In this document: one piece after another, positions 18,122 through 28,616 of the stretch
Position numbering within the stretch: the stretch's first letter is position 1
Layout of the letters: each line of letters begins with the position of its first letter
DNA from: an uncultured Rhodospirillales bacterium
GTDB lineage: Bacteria; Pseudomonadota; Alphaproteobacteria; Acetobacterales; Acetobacteraceae
Assembly: GCA_903927465.1 (NCBI GenBank)
Contig: CAIYMY010000194.1
Location: 1 to 64,000, forward strand
Reading direction: 5' to 3'
DNA length: 64,000 nucleotides
Notes under the pieces: model-generated
What the model saw: the letters and a program-made list of their open reading frames with translations, nothing else
Database searches by the model: none
What the model was told of the DNA's origin: nothing
Program-made: the position numbers and the translations under genes

Positions 18122-19105
18122 ATGACTATTTCCATCTCACGCCGCGGCTTTGCCGGTTTGGGCCTTGCTTCGCTGCTGCCATCAGCGGTTTCCGCGCAAT
18201 CTGCCTGGCCGGACCGGCAGGTGCGGCTGATTGTGCCCTTCGGCGCCGGCGGCGCGGTTGATACGCTTTCCCGCCTGGTGGCCAATGGCTTTGCCGCACA
18301 GGCGAATGGTCAGGCCTTGGTGGTAGAAAATCGTTCTGGCGCTGGTGGCGCCATTGCAGGCGCCGTTGTGGCGCAGAGCCGGCCGGATGGTTATACGCTG
18401 ATGATGGCGGATCTTGGCGCCAATTGCATCGGCAAGGAATTACAGCCCGCGCTGAATTACGACCCGATGCGCGCCTTCACGCCGATTTCGCATTTGGTGA
18501 ATCTACCGATTGCCGTTGTTGTTCCGGCCAATCTGCCTGTGCAAACGCTGGAAGAATTGATGGCCCGTGCGCGTGCGCGCGCTGATGGTATTCAATATGC
18601 ATCACCGGGTGTTGGCCATGTCAGCCATTTGGCCGCGGAATTGCTGGGCCGCCGCGCCGGCGTAAAGCTGACGGCCGTGCATTACCGTAGCGGCGCTGAT
18701 GTAATGCGAAGCCTGATCCAGGGTGAAACGGAATTCTCCTTCCCTTCCGTTTCAACCGCGCTTCCCTTTATTCGTGAAGGTCGCGTGCGTGCCTTGGCAA
18801 TCGGCACCCCAGCATCGGTTGCGGCGTTGCCGGGCGTGCCCGCAGTGGCGGCGACTTTCCCAGGTTTTGAGGCAATGACCTGGCACGGCATAGTTGGCCC
18901 CGCCGGCATGCCGGATGACGTGGTGGCCGCGGCCAATCGCGTGTTCCGCGCCATCATCACCTCAGCCGAGGTGAAGGAAACCGTGCAGCGTGTGCAGGCG
19001 GCTGACGTAATAGCCTCCAACCCCGCGGAGTTTGCCGCACTCCTCACGCGCGATCACGCGAAATGGACGCCCGTGATCCGTGAAGGAAATATCCGCGCCG
19101 AGTAA
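18122..19105 (+). CDS. Bug-family tripartite tricarboxylate transporter substrate-binding protein
   Basis: Tat-like RRGFAGLGLAS leader, WPDRQVRLIVPFGAGGAVDTLSR, VVENRSGAGGAIAG. Confidence 0.92.
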   Translation: MTISISRRGFAGLGLASLLPSAVSAQSAWPDRQVRLIVPFGAGGAVDTLSRLVANGFAAQANGQALVVENRSGAGGAIAGAVVAQSRPDGYTLMMADLGANCIGKELQPALNYDPMRAFTPISHLVNLPIAVVVPANLPVQTLEELMARARARADGIQYASPGVGHVSHLAAELLGRRAGVKLTAVHYRSGADVMRSLIQGETEFSFPSVSTALPFIREGRVRALAIGTPASVAALPGVPAVAATFPGFEAMTWHGIVGPAGMPDDVVAAANRVFRAIITSAEVKETVQRVQAADVIASNPAEFAALLTRDHAKWTPVIREGNIRAE

Positions 19106-19126
19106 AACCCGGCGCGGTATGCGCGT

Positions 19127-19852
19127 TCAGCAGCCGAGCTTGTCGGCTAAATCTTCAAAGCTGGTCGCAATCGCGCCCCAATCCTGTTCGGCCTTCGTAT
19201 CCGTTGCTTGATCCGCCCCATGTTCATTGGGGCGGAGCACGAAGGCCGTCGCCAGCCCGCATTTGCGCGCGGCGGCCAAATCCCCGTTATGAGCGGCGAC
19301 AAGTGCGACTTGCGCGGGCTGCAAACCAAGAATTTCGCAGGTGCGCAAATAGGCTTCCGGTTGCGGCTTATAGGCCTGTGATGCTTCCGCCCCCAGGATC
19401 GCATCCCAAGGCATGCCCGCGCGCTTCGCCATATTCGCCAGCAGCAGGATATTGCCGTTGGAAAGCGGCGCGATGAAGTGCTTGGCCTTCAGGCGAATCA
19501 AGCCCGGGATGGTATCGGGCCAAGGGTCCAGGCGATGCCAGGCGCTGTTCAGCCACTGAAGCTCCTCCGCACCCACGTCCGCTACGCTCACGCCGAAATC
19601 CTTCAAGACACTATCAAGGTTTTCGCGGTGCAGCACATCAAGCCGCGTGAAGGGGCGGCGGCCGCTGCGCACTTCTTCCATGGCGGGTTGGTAGCGCTTG
19701 CGCCAGGCATCGGCGAAGCGATGCGGGTCAATATCACTGCGTCCGTGACGCGCGAGGAAGGTCCGTGCATCGCGCGCGATACCGTTGCGCCAATCCACTA
19801 CCGTGCCAAAAACATCGAAGACCAAGGCCTTAACTTGGGGAAGCGCGCTCAT
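19127..19852 (-). CDS. haloacid dehalogenase type II (HAD superfamily)
   Basis: VKALVFDVFGTVVDWR nucleophile motif, APLSNGN, LGAEASQAYKPQPEAYL. Confidence 0.9.
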   Translation of the reverse strand: MSALPQVKALVFDVFGTVVDWRNGIARDARTFLARHGRSDIDPHRFADAWRKRYQPAMEEVRSGRRPFTRLDVLHRENLDSVLKDFGVSVADVGAEELQWLNSAWHRLDPWPDTIPGLIRLKAKHFIAPLSNGNILLLANMAKRAGMPWDAILGAEASQAYKPQPEAYLRTCEILGLQPAQVALVAAHNGDLAAARKCGLATAFVLRPNEHGADQATDTKAEQDWGAIATSFEDLADKLGC

Positions 19853-20727
19853 GCTGCAGTGTCCTTTTCTGGAACGGCCCATTTCTTTTCAAAATCCCAA
19901 ACATCCGGGAAGCCCATGAGCTCGGTCATTTTATTGAAGCCATAGGATTCGCCAAGCGCCAGGCTATCGCCTGTTGCCTTCAAATGCGCATAGGCGCGTT
20001 CAAGGGCGGCGGCGGCGGCAAGGAAGCCAATGGCGGGATAGATCGCCATGGCATAGCCAATTTCCTGCAAGCGCGCGGCGGGCAGGATGGGCGTACGCCC
20101 GCCTTCCACCATATTCGCAAGCAAAGGCTTGGAAATTGCCTTGCCAATGGCACGCATTTCATCTTCGCTTTCCGGGCTTTCGATGAAGACGATATCGGCG
20201 CCCGCATCACCATACATGCGCCCGCGGCGGATGGCTTCTTCCAGGCCAAGCGTGGTGCGGGAATCCGTGCGTGCGACAATCAGGAAATTCGGATCGCGCC
20301 GCGCTTCGGCGGCCACCTTGATCTTCAGCACCATTTCCTCGGCCGGGATCACACGCCGGCCCGGCGTATGGCCGCATTTCTTCGGCATTTCCTGGTCTTC
20401 AAGCTGAATGCCTGTCATGCCGGCGGCTTCATAGCCAAGCGTGGTGTGGCGCACATTCAAAAGACCACCATAGCCAGTATCGGCATCCGCGACCAAAGGC
20501 GTTTTGCACCCACGCGCCATGGTGCCCATGCGGGCCACCATATCCGCATAGGTGGCAATGCCCGCATCGGCGACACCAAGGGCCGAGGCAACAGCGCCAA
20601 AGCCCGTGCCATAAATGCAGTCAAACCCCATGCCATCGGCGATCTTGGCCGAGATCATGTCGAAGACACCGGGGGCGAGGATGAAGCGCTTTTCGGCAAG
20701 CGCCTTCCGGAGCGATGGGTTGGCCAT
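19849..20727 (-). CDS. isocitrate lyase / PEP mutase superfamily protein (oxaloacetate decarboxylase-like)
   Basis: PLVADADTGYGG, GIQLEDQEMPKKCGHTPGRRVIP, IVARTDSR. Confidence 0.9.
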   Translation of the reverse strand: MANPSLRKALAEKRFILAPGVFDMISAKIADGMGFDCIYGTGFGAVASALGVADAGIATYADMVARMGTMARGCKTPLVADADTGYGGLLNVRHTTLGYEAAGMTGIQLEDQEMPKKCGHTPGRRVIPAEEMVLKIKVAAEARRDPNFLIVARTDSRTTLGLEEAIRRGRMYGDAGADIVFIESPESEDEMRAIGKAISKPLLANMVEGGRTPILPAARLQEIGYAMAIYPAIGFLAAAAALERAYAHLKATGDSLALGESYGFNKMTELMGFPDVWDFEKKWAVPEKDTAA

Positions 20728-20744
20728 AAGACTTCCTTTATTGC

Positions 20745-21713
20745 TTATTGAGGACGGATATGGCCGGCAGCGCTGGCCGCGGCCCAAATACGATCATCGC
20801 GCTGCATGGCTTCCAGCAACGCTGCGCCTGGGCGCATATCGGCTTCCACACCAAGCGCCATCAGCCGCTGCTTGAAGGTCTCATCGGCGAAAACAGCACT
20901 GACGGTGCGGTAGATGCGATCCACCAGAGCGGGCGCCATGCGCGGCGGCCCGAGCATGGCGACCCAGCCGGAAAGATCAAAATCGCGCACACCTTGTTCG
21001 GCGGGCGTTGGCGCATCAGGGAAGAAGGGCGAACGCGTGCCGGTAGAGGCCGCCAGCACACGCACGCGCCCGGTTTGCATATGCGGCATGGCACTGACTG
21101 TGCTGGTCCAACCACTCGGCAAATGGCCCGCGACGATGTCGTTCATCAAAGGCCCGCCGCTGCGATAGGCGATATCGGGCATTTCCACCCCTGCGCGCCG
21201 CGCCATTTCCTGCCCGATGAAGGAGGAAAGCGCCTCGGTTGAACCAGTGCCGACCTTACCCGGATTGGCCTTGGCATAGGCGAGCATGGTGCTAAGCGAA
21301 GCAAAAGGCTGATTGGCGCCGGCCACCAGCACCATGGTATTCCGTGTCAGCATCGCAATCGGCGTGAAGTCACGGATGGCATCATAAGGCATGCTGGGCA
21401 GATGGTATTTGTTCATGACATGGGTTGAAACCACAACGAGCAGCGTATGCCCATCGGGTTCCGCGCGCGCCACAACTTCGGAACCAATCACGCCCGCCGC
21501 ACCCGCGCGATTTTCGACGATGAACGGTTGCGGCAGGGTGTTGCGCAAGGCCTCACCAATCGCGCGGACCAGAATATCAGTCCCACCACTGGCGGCGTAA
21601 GGCACCACAACGCGCACTGGTTTCGTCGGCCAGGTGATGTCTTGCGCTTGCGCAATCCCCGGCAATGCGCTTGCGGCCAGGGCACCAAATAACGCGCGTC
21701 TTTCGATCTTCAT
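20745..21713 (-). CDS. Bug-family substrate-binding protein
   Basis: WPTKPVRVVVPYAASGGTDILVR, VENRAGAAGVIGSEVVA; start MKIERRALFGA. Confidence 0.92.
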   Translation of the reverse strand: MKIERRALFGALAASALPGIAQAQDITWPTKPVRVVVPYAASGGTDILVRAIGEALRNTLPQPFIVENRAGAAGVIGSEVVARAEPDGHTLLVVVSTHVMNKYHLPSMPYDAIRDFTPIAMLTRNTMVLVAGANQPFASLSTMLAYAKANPGKVGTGSTEALSSFIGQEMARRAGVEMPDIAYRSGGPLMNDIVAGHLPSGWTSTVSAMPHMQTGRVRVLAASTGTRSPFFPDAPTPAEQGVRDFDLSGWVAMLGPPRMAPALVDRIYRTVSAVFADETFKQRLMALGVEADMRPGAALLEAMQRDDRIWAAASAAGHIRPQ

Positions 21714-21726
21714 CTTGCAGTTCCCA

Positions 21727-22713
21727 TCAATCCACACGTGCGCCCGTGGCGCGCACAATCGGGACCCATTTGTCAATTTCGCTCGCGATAAAGGCGCGCG
21801 TTGCATCCGGCGTCATGCCATCCGGGATGGTATTGCCAAGCTGGATCAGCCTGTCCCGCATTTCAGGCTTGCGAAGCGCAATCGTGATTTGCTCATAAAG
21901 AAACTGTCGGATCGGCAGTGGCGTACCGAGTGTGGCAGACCATGGCGTCCAAGTGGTGGCTTGGAAAGCCGGCAGGCCCGCTTCAGCCGCGGTCGGAACG
22001 TCAGGCGCCATTGGTGAGCGTTCTGGTGTGCCGATGACAATGCCGTTCACTGTACCGTTCTTGATATGCTCAGCGAGAAAGGAGATCGTGTCCGATTGGA
22101 AGCTGATGCGCCCGGCCATCAAATCCTGAAAGGCCGCGGCTGATCCCCGATACGGCACATGGGTCGCAGGCACGCCCAGCAGATGCAGCAGCAAGGCCGA
22201 AGAAATATGCCCGGTCGAACCATTGCCGGAAGACCCGTAAGGCACATTGCCTCCACCAGCCGCGACCGCCGCACGAAACTCCGCCAGCGTGCGGACATTC
22301 ATCGAAGGATGGGTCGCCAGCACAATCGGCGAATGGCTGGAAATGGTGACGTGATCCACGCCTGTCAGTGGATGGATACGCAGCCTATCGCCGTAAAGCC
22401 CGACATTGAGTGTATGCGACCCAAGCGCGCCAACCAGGAGCGTATAGCCATCCGGCGGTGTTTGAGCGATGGTTTCAAACGCCACAGTGCCGCCGCCCGA
22501 GGGCCGGTTTTCCACCACGAATTGCTGGCCCAATTGCTGCGACAACGCCGCTGAAATCAGCCTTGCATTGATATCGGCATTGCCGCCGGCGGCGAAGGCC
22601 ACAATCACGCGCACTGGCTTATTCGGGTAATCCGTGCCGGGCGCCTTCGGTTGCGCCCAAGCGGGCAACGCCAGCAGCGCGGCCAAAGCCGCGGTCAGAA
22701 AAGTCTTTTTCAT
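21727..22713 (-). CDS. Bug-family substrate-binding protein
   Basis: YPNKPVRVIVAFAAGGNADINAR, VVENRPSGGGTVAFE, signal peptide. Confidence 0.92.
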   Translation of the reverse strand: MKKTFLTAALAALLALPAWAQPKAPGTDYPNKPVRVIVAFAAGGNADINARLISAALSQQLGQQFVVENRPSGGGTVAFETIAQTPPDGYTLLVGALGSHTLNVGLYGDRLRIHPLTGVDHVTISSHSPIVLATHPSMNVRTLAEFRAAVAAGGGNVPYGSSGNGSTGHISSALLLHLLGVPATHVPYRGSAAAFQDLMAGRISFQSDTISFLAEHIKNGTVNGIVIGTPERSPMAPDVPTAAEAGLPAFQATTWTPWSATLGTPLPIRQFLYEQITIALRKPEMRDRLIQLGNTIPDGMTPDATRAFIASEIDKWVPIVRATGARVD

Positions 22714-22731
22714 TTTTTCCTCCCCGTTATT

Positions 22732-23640
22732 TCAACCAATCGAATGTTCGAGCACGCCAACGCGTTCAACTTCCAGCCGCAGCTTATCGCCCGGCTTCAA
22801 ATAGCGCGGCGGATCGCGGAAATGCCCAACGCCGGCGGGCGTGCCGGTCGCGATCAGGTCACCAGGTTCCAAAGTCATGTAGCGCGACAGAAAGGCAATG
22901 AGGGCGGAGACAGAAAAGATCAAATCACGCGTATTGCCATGCTGCACTTCTTTGCCATTCAGCCAGCATTTCACATCCAGCATCCAAGGCTCACCGACTT
23001 CTTCCGGTGTCACGATCCAGGGGCCGATCGGGCAGAAGCCATCCATGCCTTTGGCGAAGGATGTCATGGCAAGCGGCACATCGAATTGAAATTCCCGCGC
23101 GCTGACATCGTTCAGTACCGTGTAGCCCGCCACGTAGTCCAGCGCGGCGCCTTCCGGCACGTCACGCGCGGGCTTGCCGATCACCACGCCAAGTTCCACT
23201 TCCCAATCGGGTTTTTTCACGTCGTGCGGAATTTTCACCACCGCCCCGGGCCCGATAACGGAGCTTGTGGGCTTCATGAATATGCGCGGCATTTCAAGCT
23301 TAGGGCCGCCCACTTCCTTGGCGTGATCACCATAATTGCGCCCGACACCCAGAATCTTGCCAGGCATCAGCGGTGCCAGGATCTTGGCCCCAGCCAATGG
23401 TTGCCGTAGCGCGGCATTTTCCGCCCGTGCGGCAAAGGCAAGCGCACGGCCCGCAGCCGTCATCGCCGCTTCATTGCTGAGTAGTGCGACCATATCGCCC
23501 GGGATGATCTCCGCGCTGCGATCAGCCTCGCCCGCCGCGCGCATGGCAGCGGAAAGGGCCGGGCGAAGGGCGACCACGCTTTCCCCCACCACCCCACCAA
23601 GGGCAGCGCCATGCGCGCCCTGAAAGGTAACCAGCTTCAT
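22732..23640 (-). CDS. fumarylacetoacetate hydrolase family protein
   Basis: ILGVGRNYGDHAKE, WEVELGVVIGKPARDV, TGTPAGVG. Confidence 0.93.
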   Translation of the reverse strand: MKLVTFQGAHGAALGGVVGESVVALRPALSAAMRAAGEADRSAEIIPGDMVALLSNEAAMTAAGRALAFAARAENAALRQPLAGAKILAPLMPGKILGVGRNYGDHAKEVGGPKLEMPRIFMKPTSSVIGPGAVVKIPHDVKKPDWEVELGVVIGKPARDVPEGAALDYVAGYTVLNDVSAREFQFDVPLAMTSFAKGMDGFCPIGPWIVTPEEVGEPWMLDVKCWLNGKEVQHGNTRDLIFSVSALIAFLSRYMTLEPGDLIATGTPAGVGHFRDPPRYLKPGDKLRLEVERVGVLEHSIG

Positions 23641-24518
23641 GCCGCCAGCGCCGCGTAATCGAGTGTGGCCATAACCTGCACACGCAGGATGTAGCGATCC
23701 TCGCCCGGCACGTAATCCGCAACGGCATTATGCATCGTGCCGATATTGTCCCAGATCAGCACATCGCCTTCCGACCATTCATGCGTATAAAGATATTTAT
23801 CCTGCGCCTGATGGCGGAACAGGTAATCCAGCAGCGCATCGGATTCTGTACGCTCCATGCCTTCGATATACATGGCATAGCCGCAATTGCAGTAGAGAAC
23901 GGGCCGACCAGTAATGGGGTGGATTCGCATAATCGGCTGTTCAACCGGCGGTTTTTTCGCGCGTTGTTCGGGTGTGAGGGGCCCACGAATACTGCCTGGG
24001 CGCTGGCGCATCATGTCCCAGAATTTGCTGAAATCATGAATGGCAACACGGCCTTCAATCCGTGCCTTTACCTCGGCCGGCAGATCGGCATAGGCGGCGT
24101 GCATATTGCGGAATTGCGTGGCACCCAGAACCTTGCCGTCGCGCCGCGGCACGCGCTTGGCGTGCAGCATGTTCGCCAGCGCGATTTCGTTGGAATAGGA
24201 CATATCTGTATGCCAGCCCTGGCCGGCATCATTCAGGCCGACAGGCTTGCCCGCCTCATCCCTCATATTGGACAGGATCATCACTTCCGGGTGGTCTGGC
24301 GCATGGAACATATTGGCGACATTCACTTCCAGATCGCCAAAGCGCTTGCCGAAGGCCGCCACATGCGGCGCTTCCAGATCCTGCTTCGGGAAGCAAAGCA
24401 CGCCATATTCGCCAAGGGCGCGCAAAAGCGTGCGGAAATCCTCAGGTGAGGCGGTTTGGCTCAGGTCAATGCCCTCGATGCGGGCGCCTAGCCCGGCATT
24501 ATTGGGGGTGATTTTCAT
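23637..24518 (-). CDS. TauD/TfdA-family Fe(II)/2-oxoglutarate-dependent dioxygenase
   Basis: WHTDMSY (HxD), DNIGTMHNAVADY distal His, RxLxRV-like YILRVQV. Confidence 0.93.
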   Translation of the reverse strand: MKITPNNAGLGARIEGIDLSQTASPEDFRTLLRALGEYGVLCFPKQDLEAPHVAAFGKRFGDLEVNVANMFHAPDHPEVMILSNMRDEAGKPVGLNDAGQGWHTDMSYSNEIALANMLHAKRVPRRDGKVLGATQFRNMHAAYADLPAEVKARIEGRVAIHDFSKFWDMMRQRPGSIRGPLTPEQRAKKPPVEQPIMRIHPITGRPVLYCNCGYAMYIEGMERTESDALLDYLFRHQAQDKYLYTHEWSEGDVLIWDNIGTMHNAVADYVPGEDRYILRVQVMATLDYAALAA

Positions 24519-24613
24519 GCTGGCATCCTCCGGAAGGGCCAAAGGTGATGCGCTGGCCCCGGGGCGTCAACCGGGCGCTTCCCCGGGGCCGTTTGTTGCG
24601 TCAGGATGCCGCC

Positions 24614-25867
24614 ATGGAAACGCAATCACCCAAACCCGCCCCGGTCATTATTGGCGGGGGCATTGTTGGCCTGTGCATCGCCTGGCATTTGGCGCGGCGT
24701 GGCTTGAAGCCGCTGGTGCTGGAAGCCGGCAAGGAAGGCGCGGCCTATACGGGCAATGCGGGGGCCATCAGCCATGGGTCCGTGGCGCCGCTCGCCATGC
24801 CGGGCGTGCTGGCGCAGGTGCCGAAAATGCTGATGGACCCAGCCGGCGCACTTCATATCCCCGCGCGCTATTGGCTGCGTGCCATGCCCTGGCTGCTGCG
24901 CTTTGTGGCTTCTGCAAGGCGAGAGAAGGTGGAATCCGCCGCAGTGGCGCTTTCCGCGTTGCTGTTTTCCGCGCCGGATCGGCATCGTGAAATCCTGGCT
25001 GCGGAAGGGGCAAGTGACCTGATCCGCGAAGAAGGCCAGATGTATCTTTATCGGAATGAGGAACAGCTTGCGAAGGACAATGCCTCCCTGGCGCTGCGCC
25101 AGAAGCACGGGCTGAAGGTGCAAAAGCTGGTCGGTCCGGCCTTGCGGGAATTGGAACCTGAAGTGTCCGAGGATTACCAGATTGGCCTTCTGCTGCCTGA
25201 CCATGGTTCCTGCGTGAATCCTGCGCGCTTGGCTGCCGTGGTGGCGAATGGCGTGCGCCGCATGGGGGGTGAGATTCGCGTGGCCGAGGTGAAGTCGATT
25301 CTAACCGAGGGCAAGCGCGTTGTTGGTGTGCGTTGCGCGGGGGAAGATATCACGGCAAATCAGATTGTGCTCGCCGCCGGTGCCTGGTCAGCGCGTTTGC
25401 TGGCACCCCTTGGGCTGAAGGTGCCGTTGGAAACCCAGCGCGGCTATCACGTGATGCTGCCGGATGCGGGGGTGCGGGTTGGGCGCGTGCTCTCGCCCGC
25501 TGATCGCAAGGTTTTTATTAGCCCGATGGAAGAAGGCTTGCGCGTGGCGGGGTCAGTTGAAATCGCGGGGCTTGATGCGCCACCCACGGAATCGCGCGCC
25601 ATGCTGTTGCTGGAAGATTTAAAAAAGGTTTTCCCCAAGGCGCGCACGGAAGGTGGCAAGATCTGGATGGGCCATCGGCCTTGCCTGCCCGATAGCGTGC
25701 CGGTGATGGGGCCGGTCAGCGCCTGGCAGGGGCTTTATTGCGCTTTTGGTCATGGGCATTTGGGGCTGACGGGTTCAGCGCCGACTGGCGCGTTGATGGG
25801 CGCACTCTTGGCCGGCGAAAAGCCCAATTTTGATTTCTCGCCCTTCGCGGCGGAACGGTTTTCATAA
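24614..25867 (+). CDS. FAD-dependent oxidoreductase (DadA-like D-amino-acid dehydrogenase family)
   Basis: VIIGGGIVGLCIAWHLARRGLKPLVLEAG, GHGHLGLTGSAPTG C-terminal motif; start METQSPKPAP. Confidence 0.9.
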   Translation: METQSPKPAPVIIGGGIVGLCIAWHLARRGLKPLVLEAGKEGAAYTGNAGAISHGSVAPLAMPGVLAQVPKMLMDPAGALHIPARYWLRAMPWLLRFVASARREKVESAAVALSALLFSAPDRHREILAAEGASDLIREEGQMYLYRNEEQLAKDNASLALRQKHGLKVQKLVGPALRELEPEVSEDYQIGLLLPDHGSCVNPARLAAVVANGVRRMGGEIRVAEVKSILTEGKRVVGVRCAGEDITANQIVLAAGAWSARLLAPLGLKVPLETQRGYHVMLPDAGVRVGRVLSPADRKVFISPMEEGLRVAGSVEIAGLDAPPTESRAMLLLEDLKKVFPKARTEGGKIWMGHRPCLPDSVPVMGPVSAWQGLYCAFGHGHLGLTGSAPTGALMGALLAGEKPNFDFSPFAAERFS

Positions 25868-25883
25868 AAAAGGGAGGCGGCCC

Positions 25884-26687
25884 ATGGGCCAGGTTCAGGG
25901 AAAAGTCGCATTGATCACCGGGGCGTCGGCAGGCATCGGCGCGGCCTGCGCGGAAGCCTTGGCGGTGGAAGGTGCGCGCGTAGTGCTGACCGATGTGGAT
26001 GATACTGGGGGCGAAGCCTTGGCTGCCAAGCTGCGCGCGGCAGGGCATGAGGCGCTTTATCTGCACCAGGATGTGACGGATGAGGCGCGTTGGGCGGAAG
26101 TGATCGCCACCATCGAAGCCACTTATGGCCGGCTTGATGTGCTGGTCTCCAACGCCGGCATCGCCATCATGAAACCGCTGGTCGATATGACGCTCGCGGA
26201 ATGGCGGCGGCAGAATGCGGTGAATATTGATGGCGTGTTTTTGTCCGTGAAATACGCCATTCCGGCCATGCGCCGCGCGGGTGGAGGTTCCATCATCATG
26301 ATGTCATCCATCGCCGGCATTCGCGGTTCCGCCGGGCTTGCCGGTTATTCCGCGAGCAAGGGCGCGGTGCGGCTTTTTTCGAAATCTGTCGCCTTGGAAT
26401 GCGCTGGGGCACGGGATGGCATTCGCTGCAATTCCGTCCATCCCGGCGTCATTGAAACCGATATCTGGCAGAAAATGCCGCAAGGCAGCCCGGGCGGGCG
26501 CAATGCGCCGGTGGATGCGCGCCAATTGGCCGCCAATATCGTGCCGCTTGGGGAAGCCGGAACCCCGGCTGATATTGCGGCGGGTGTTGTTTTCCTGGCC
26601 TCTGATGCGTCACGCCATATGACGGGCAGCGAATTGGTGATTGATGGCGGCGTAACGGCAGGGCGCGCCGGCGCCATGCCGCGCTGA
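25884..26687 (+). CDS. SDR family oxidoreductase
   Basis: TGASAGIGAACAEAL, VSNAGIAI, YSASKGAVRLF. Confidence 0.92.
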   Translation: MGQVQGKVALITGASAGIGAACAEALAVEGARVVLTDVDDTGGEALAAKLRAAGHEALYLHQDVTDEARWAEVIATIEATYGRLDVLVSNAGIAIMKPLVDMTLAEWRRQNAVNIDGVFLSVKYAIPAMRRAGGGSIIMMSSIAGIRGSAGLAGYSASKGAVRLFSKSVALECAGARDGIRCNSVHPGVIETDIWQKMPQGSPGGRNAPVDARQLAANIVPLGEAGTPADIAAGVVFLASDASRHMTGSELVIDGGVTAGRAGAMPR

Positions 26688-26696
26688 GGAAGCGCC

Positions 26697-27476
26697 ATGA
26701 CACAGAAAACTGCCTTGGTGACAGGGGCTGCGCGCGGCATTGGTTTGGCTGTCGCCCGCCGTTTTCTGGCCGAGGGTTGGAATGTCGCGCTGCTGGATAT
26801 CAATGCGGATCAATTGCGGGATACCATGGTGGCGCTGGCGGAGCCCTCGAAAACACTCGAAATCATCTGTGATGTTTCAGACCCACCCGCCATCACCGCC
26901 GCTGTGCGCAAGGCCGCCGCCCATTTCGGGCGGCTGGATGCTCTGGTGAATAATGCCGGCATCGCCATTTTCAAACCCATCCTGGAAACCACGCCGGAGG
27001 ATTGGGCGCGCGTGCTGGCGGTGAACCTGACCGGCCCCTTCCTAGCGGCACAAGCAGCGGCACCCATCATGGCGGAGAATGGCGGTGGGGCGATGGTGAA
27101 TATCACCTCCATCTCCGGCCTGCGCGCTTCAACGCTGCGCGTTGCCTATGGCACCAGCAAGGCCGGGCTTGCGCATTTGACCAAGCAGCAGGCTGTGGAA
27201 TTCGCGAGCCTTGGCATACGCGTGAATGCGGTGGCACCTGGCCCGGTGGATACGGCGATGGCCAAGGCCGTACACACGCCGGAAATCCGAGCGGATTATC
27301 ATGATCATCTTCCACTTAATCGCTATGGTCTGGAAGTGGAATTGGCCGAGGCGGTGTTCTTCCTGTGCAGTGACCGCGCAAGCTACCTGACCGGGCAGGT
27401 GATTGCCGTGGATGGTGGCTTTGATGCCACCGGCATTGGCCTGCCGACGCTGCGCGCGGAACGGCGAAACCTTTAA
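26697..27476 (+). CDS. SDR family oxidoreductase
   Basis: TGAARGIGLAVARRF, VNNAGIAIF, YGTSKAGLAHL. Confidence 0.92.
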   Translation: MTQKTALVTGAARGIGLAVARRFLAEGWNVALLDINADQLRDTMVALAEPSKTLEIICDVSDPPAITAAVRKAAAHFGRLDALVNNAGIAIFKPILETTPEDWARVLAVNLTGPFLAAQAAAPIMAENGGGAMVNITSISGLRASTLRVAYGTSKAGLAHLTKQQAVEFASLGIRVNAVAPGPVDTAMAKAVHTPEIRADYHDHLPLNRYGLEVELAEAVFFLCSDRASYLTGQVIAVDGGFDATGIGLPTLRAERRNL

Positions 27477-28612
27477 ATCGCTAGCCGCAAAATCTCCTCC
27501 AAATCTGCTGCCCCGCGCACGGGGCGCGGATTGGTCGCAATCGGCGCATCGCCTGTCCAGCGCGCGGCAAGGGCAGGGATTTCGGCCTCAGTGATCCCTT
27601 GCTGATGCAATCGCGTCGGTAGGCCGAGCCCTGCGACAAAATCCTCGATGGCCGGGCCCGCTTCCGCACCACCAAATATCGCCGCGATATCCGCCTGCCG
27701 TGCCGCATTCACCGGCGCATTCCAGCGCATCACCGCATGCAGCATTAGGCAGGAAGTAATGCCATGCGGCACCCGGCGCGCCGCGCCCAGAATATAGCCA
27801 AGCCCATGGCTGGCACCCACGGTCACACCGGCCCAACCGCCCTGAACGGATAGCCAAGCCGCTTGCTGGCAAAGTGCCCGCGTCCGCAAATCCCCGGCCG
27901 CTTGCGCCACGCGCGGCAGGCCTTCGGCCAGCATCAGCATGGCCTGGCGCGATACAGCATCAGAAAAGGGCGCGGGTTCCAGGGCGCACCAGCGCTCCGC
28001 CGCGTGATCCAAGGCGCGAATGCCCGATGATAGAAAAAGCACAGACGGCGTTTCCAATGTCGCTGCCGGGTCCAGCAGCACGGCACGCGGCACCATCCAG
28101 GGATCAAGCGCGCGATATTTCCGCCCCTCGGCCAAATCCGTATAACCGGCATGGGGTGCGAATTCGGCCGCTGAAAGCGTGGTGGGCACGGCAATCAAGC
28201 GGGGTGAGGGTGCGGCGCCATCCCAGGCACCGGGCGATGCTCCGCGGGAGGATGCCGCGTCAATCAGCGCTGCGCGATCCGTGATGCCGCGCCAAACGGC
28301 AAGGCAAGCGACTTTCGCGCCATCAATTACCGAACCGCCGCCCAATGCCACCACCAACTCCGCGCGGCTTTCGCGCAGCAGCACGGCCAAAGCCAGTACA
28401 TCTTCCACCGGGCTATGGGCCCGCATGGCGGCGGTTTCCGCGACCAGTCTTGCGCCCAAGGCATGGCGCACTGCCGCTGCGATGCGGCTACCCGCGAGTG
28501 ATCTTGTGGTGACCAGCGCAATGCGTTGCGTGCCACCAACTTCGCCCGGCAGCGCTTCTGCCACGGAGACATCATGATAAACCCGCGCCTGGGCCGGCCA
28601 TTGATGCAGCAT
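27473..28612 (-). CDS. iron-containing alcohol dehydrogenase / maleylacetate reductase-like
   Basis: VALGGGSVIDGAK, VPTTLSAAEFAPHAGYTD, HGLGYILGAARRVPHG; start MLHQWPAQARV. Confidence 0.85.
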   Translation of the reverse strand: MLHQWPAQARVYHDVSVAEALPGEVGGTQRIALVTTRSLAGSRIAAAVRHALGARLVAETAAMRAHSPVEDVLALAVLLRESRAELVVALGGGSVIDGAKVACLAVWRGITDRAALIDAASSRGASPGAWDGAAPSPRLIAVPTTLSAAEFAPHAGYTDLAEGRKYRALDPWMVPRAVLLDPAATLETPSVLFLSSGIRALDHAAERWCALEPAPFSDAVSRQAMLMLAEGLPRVAQAAGDLRTRALCQQAAWLSVQGGWAGVTVGASHGLGYILGAARRVPHGITSCLMLHAVMRWNAPVNAARQADIAAIFGGAEAGPAIEDFVAGLGLPTRLHQQGITEAEIPALAARWTGDAPIATNPRPVRGAADLEEILRLAI

Positions 28613-28616
28613 GGCG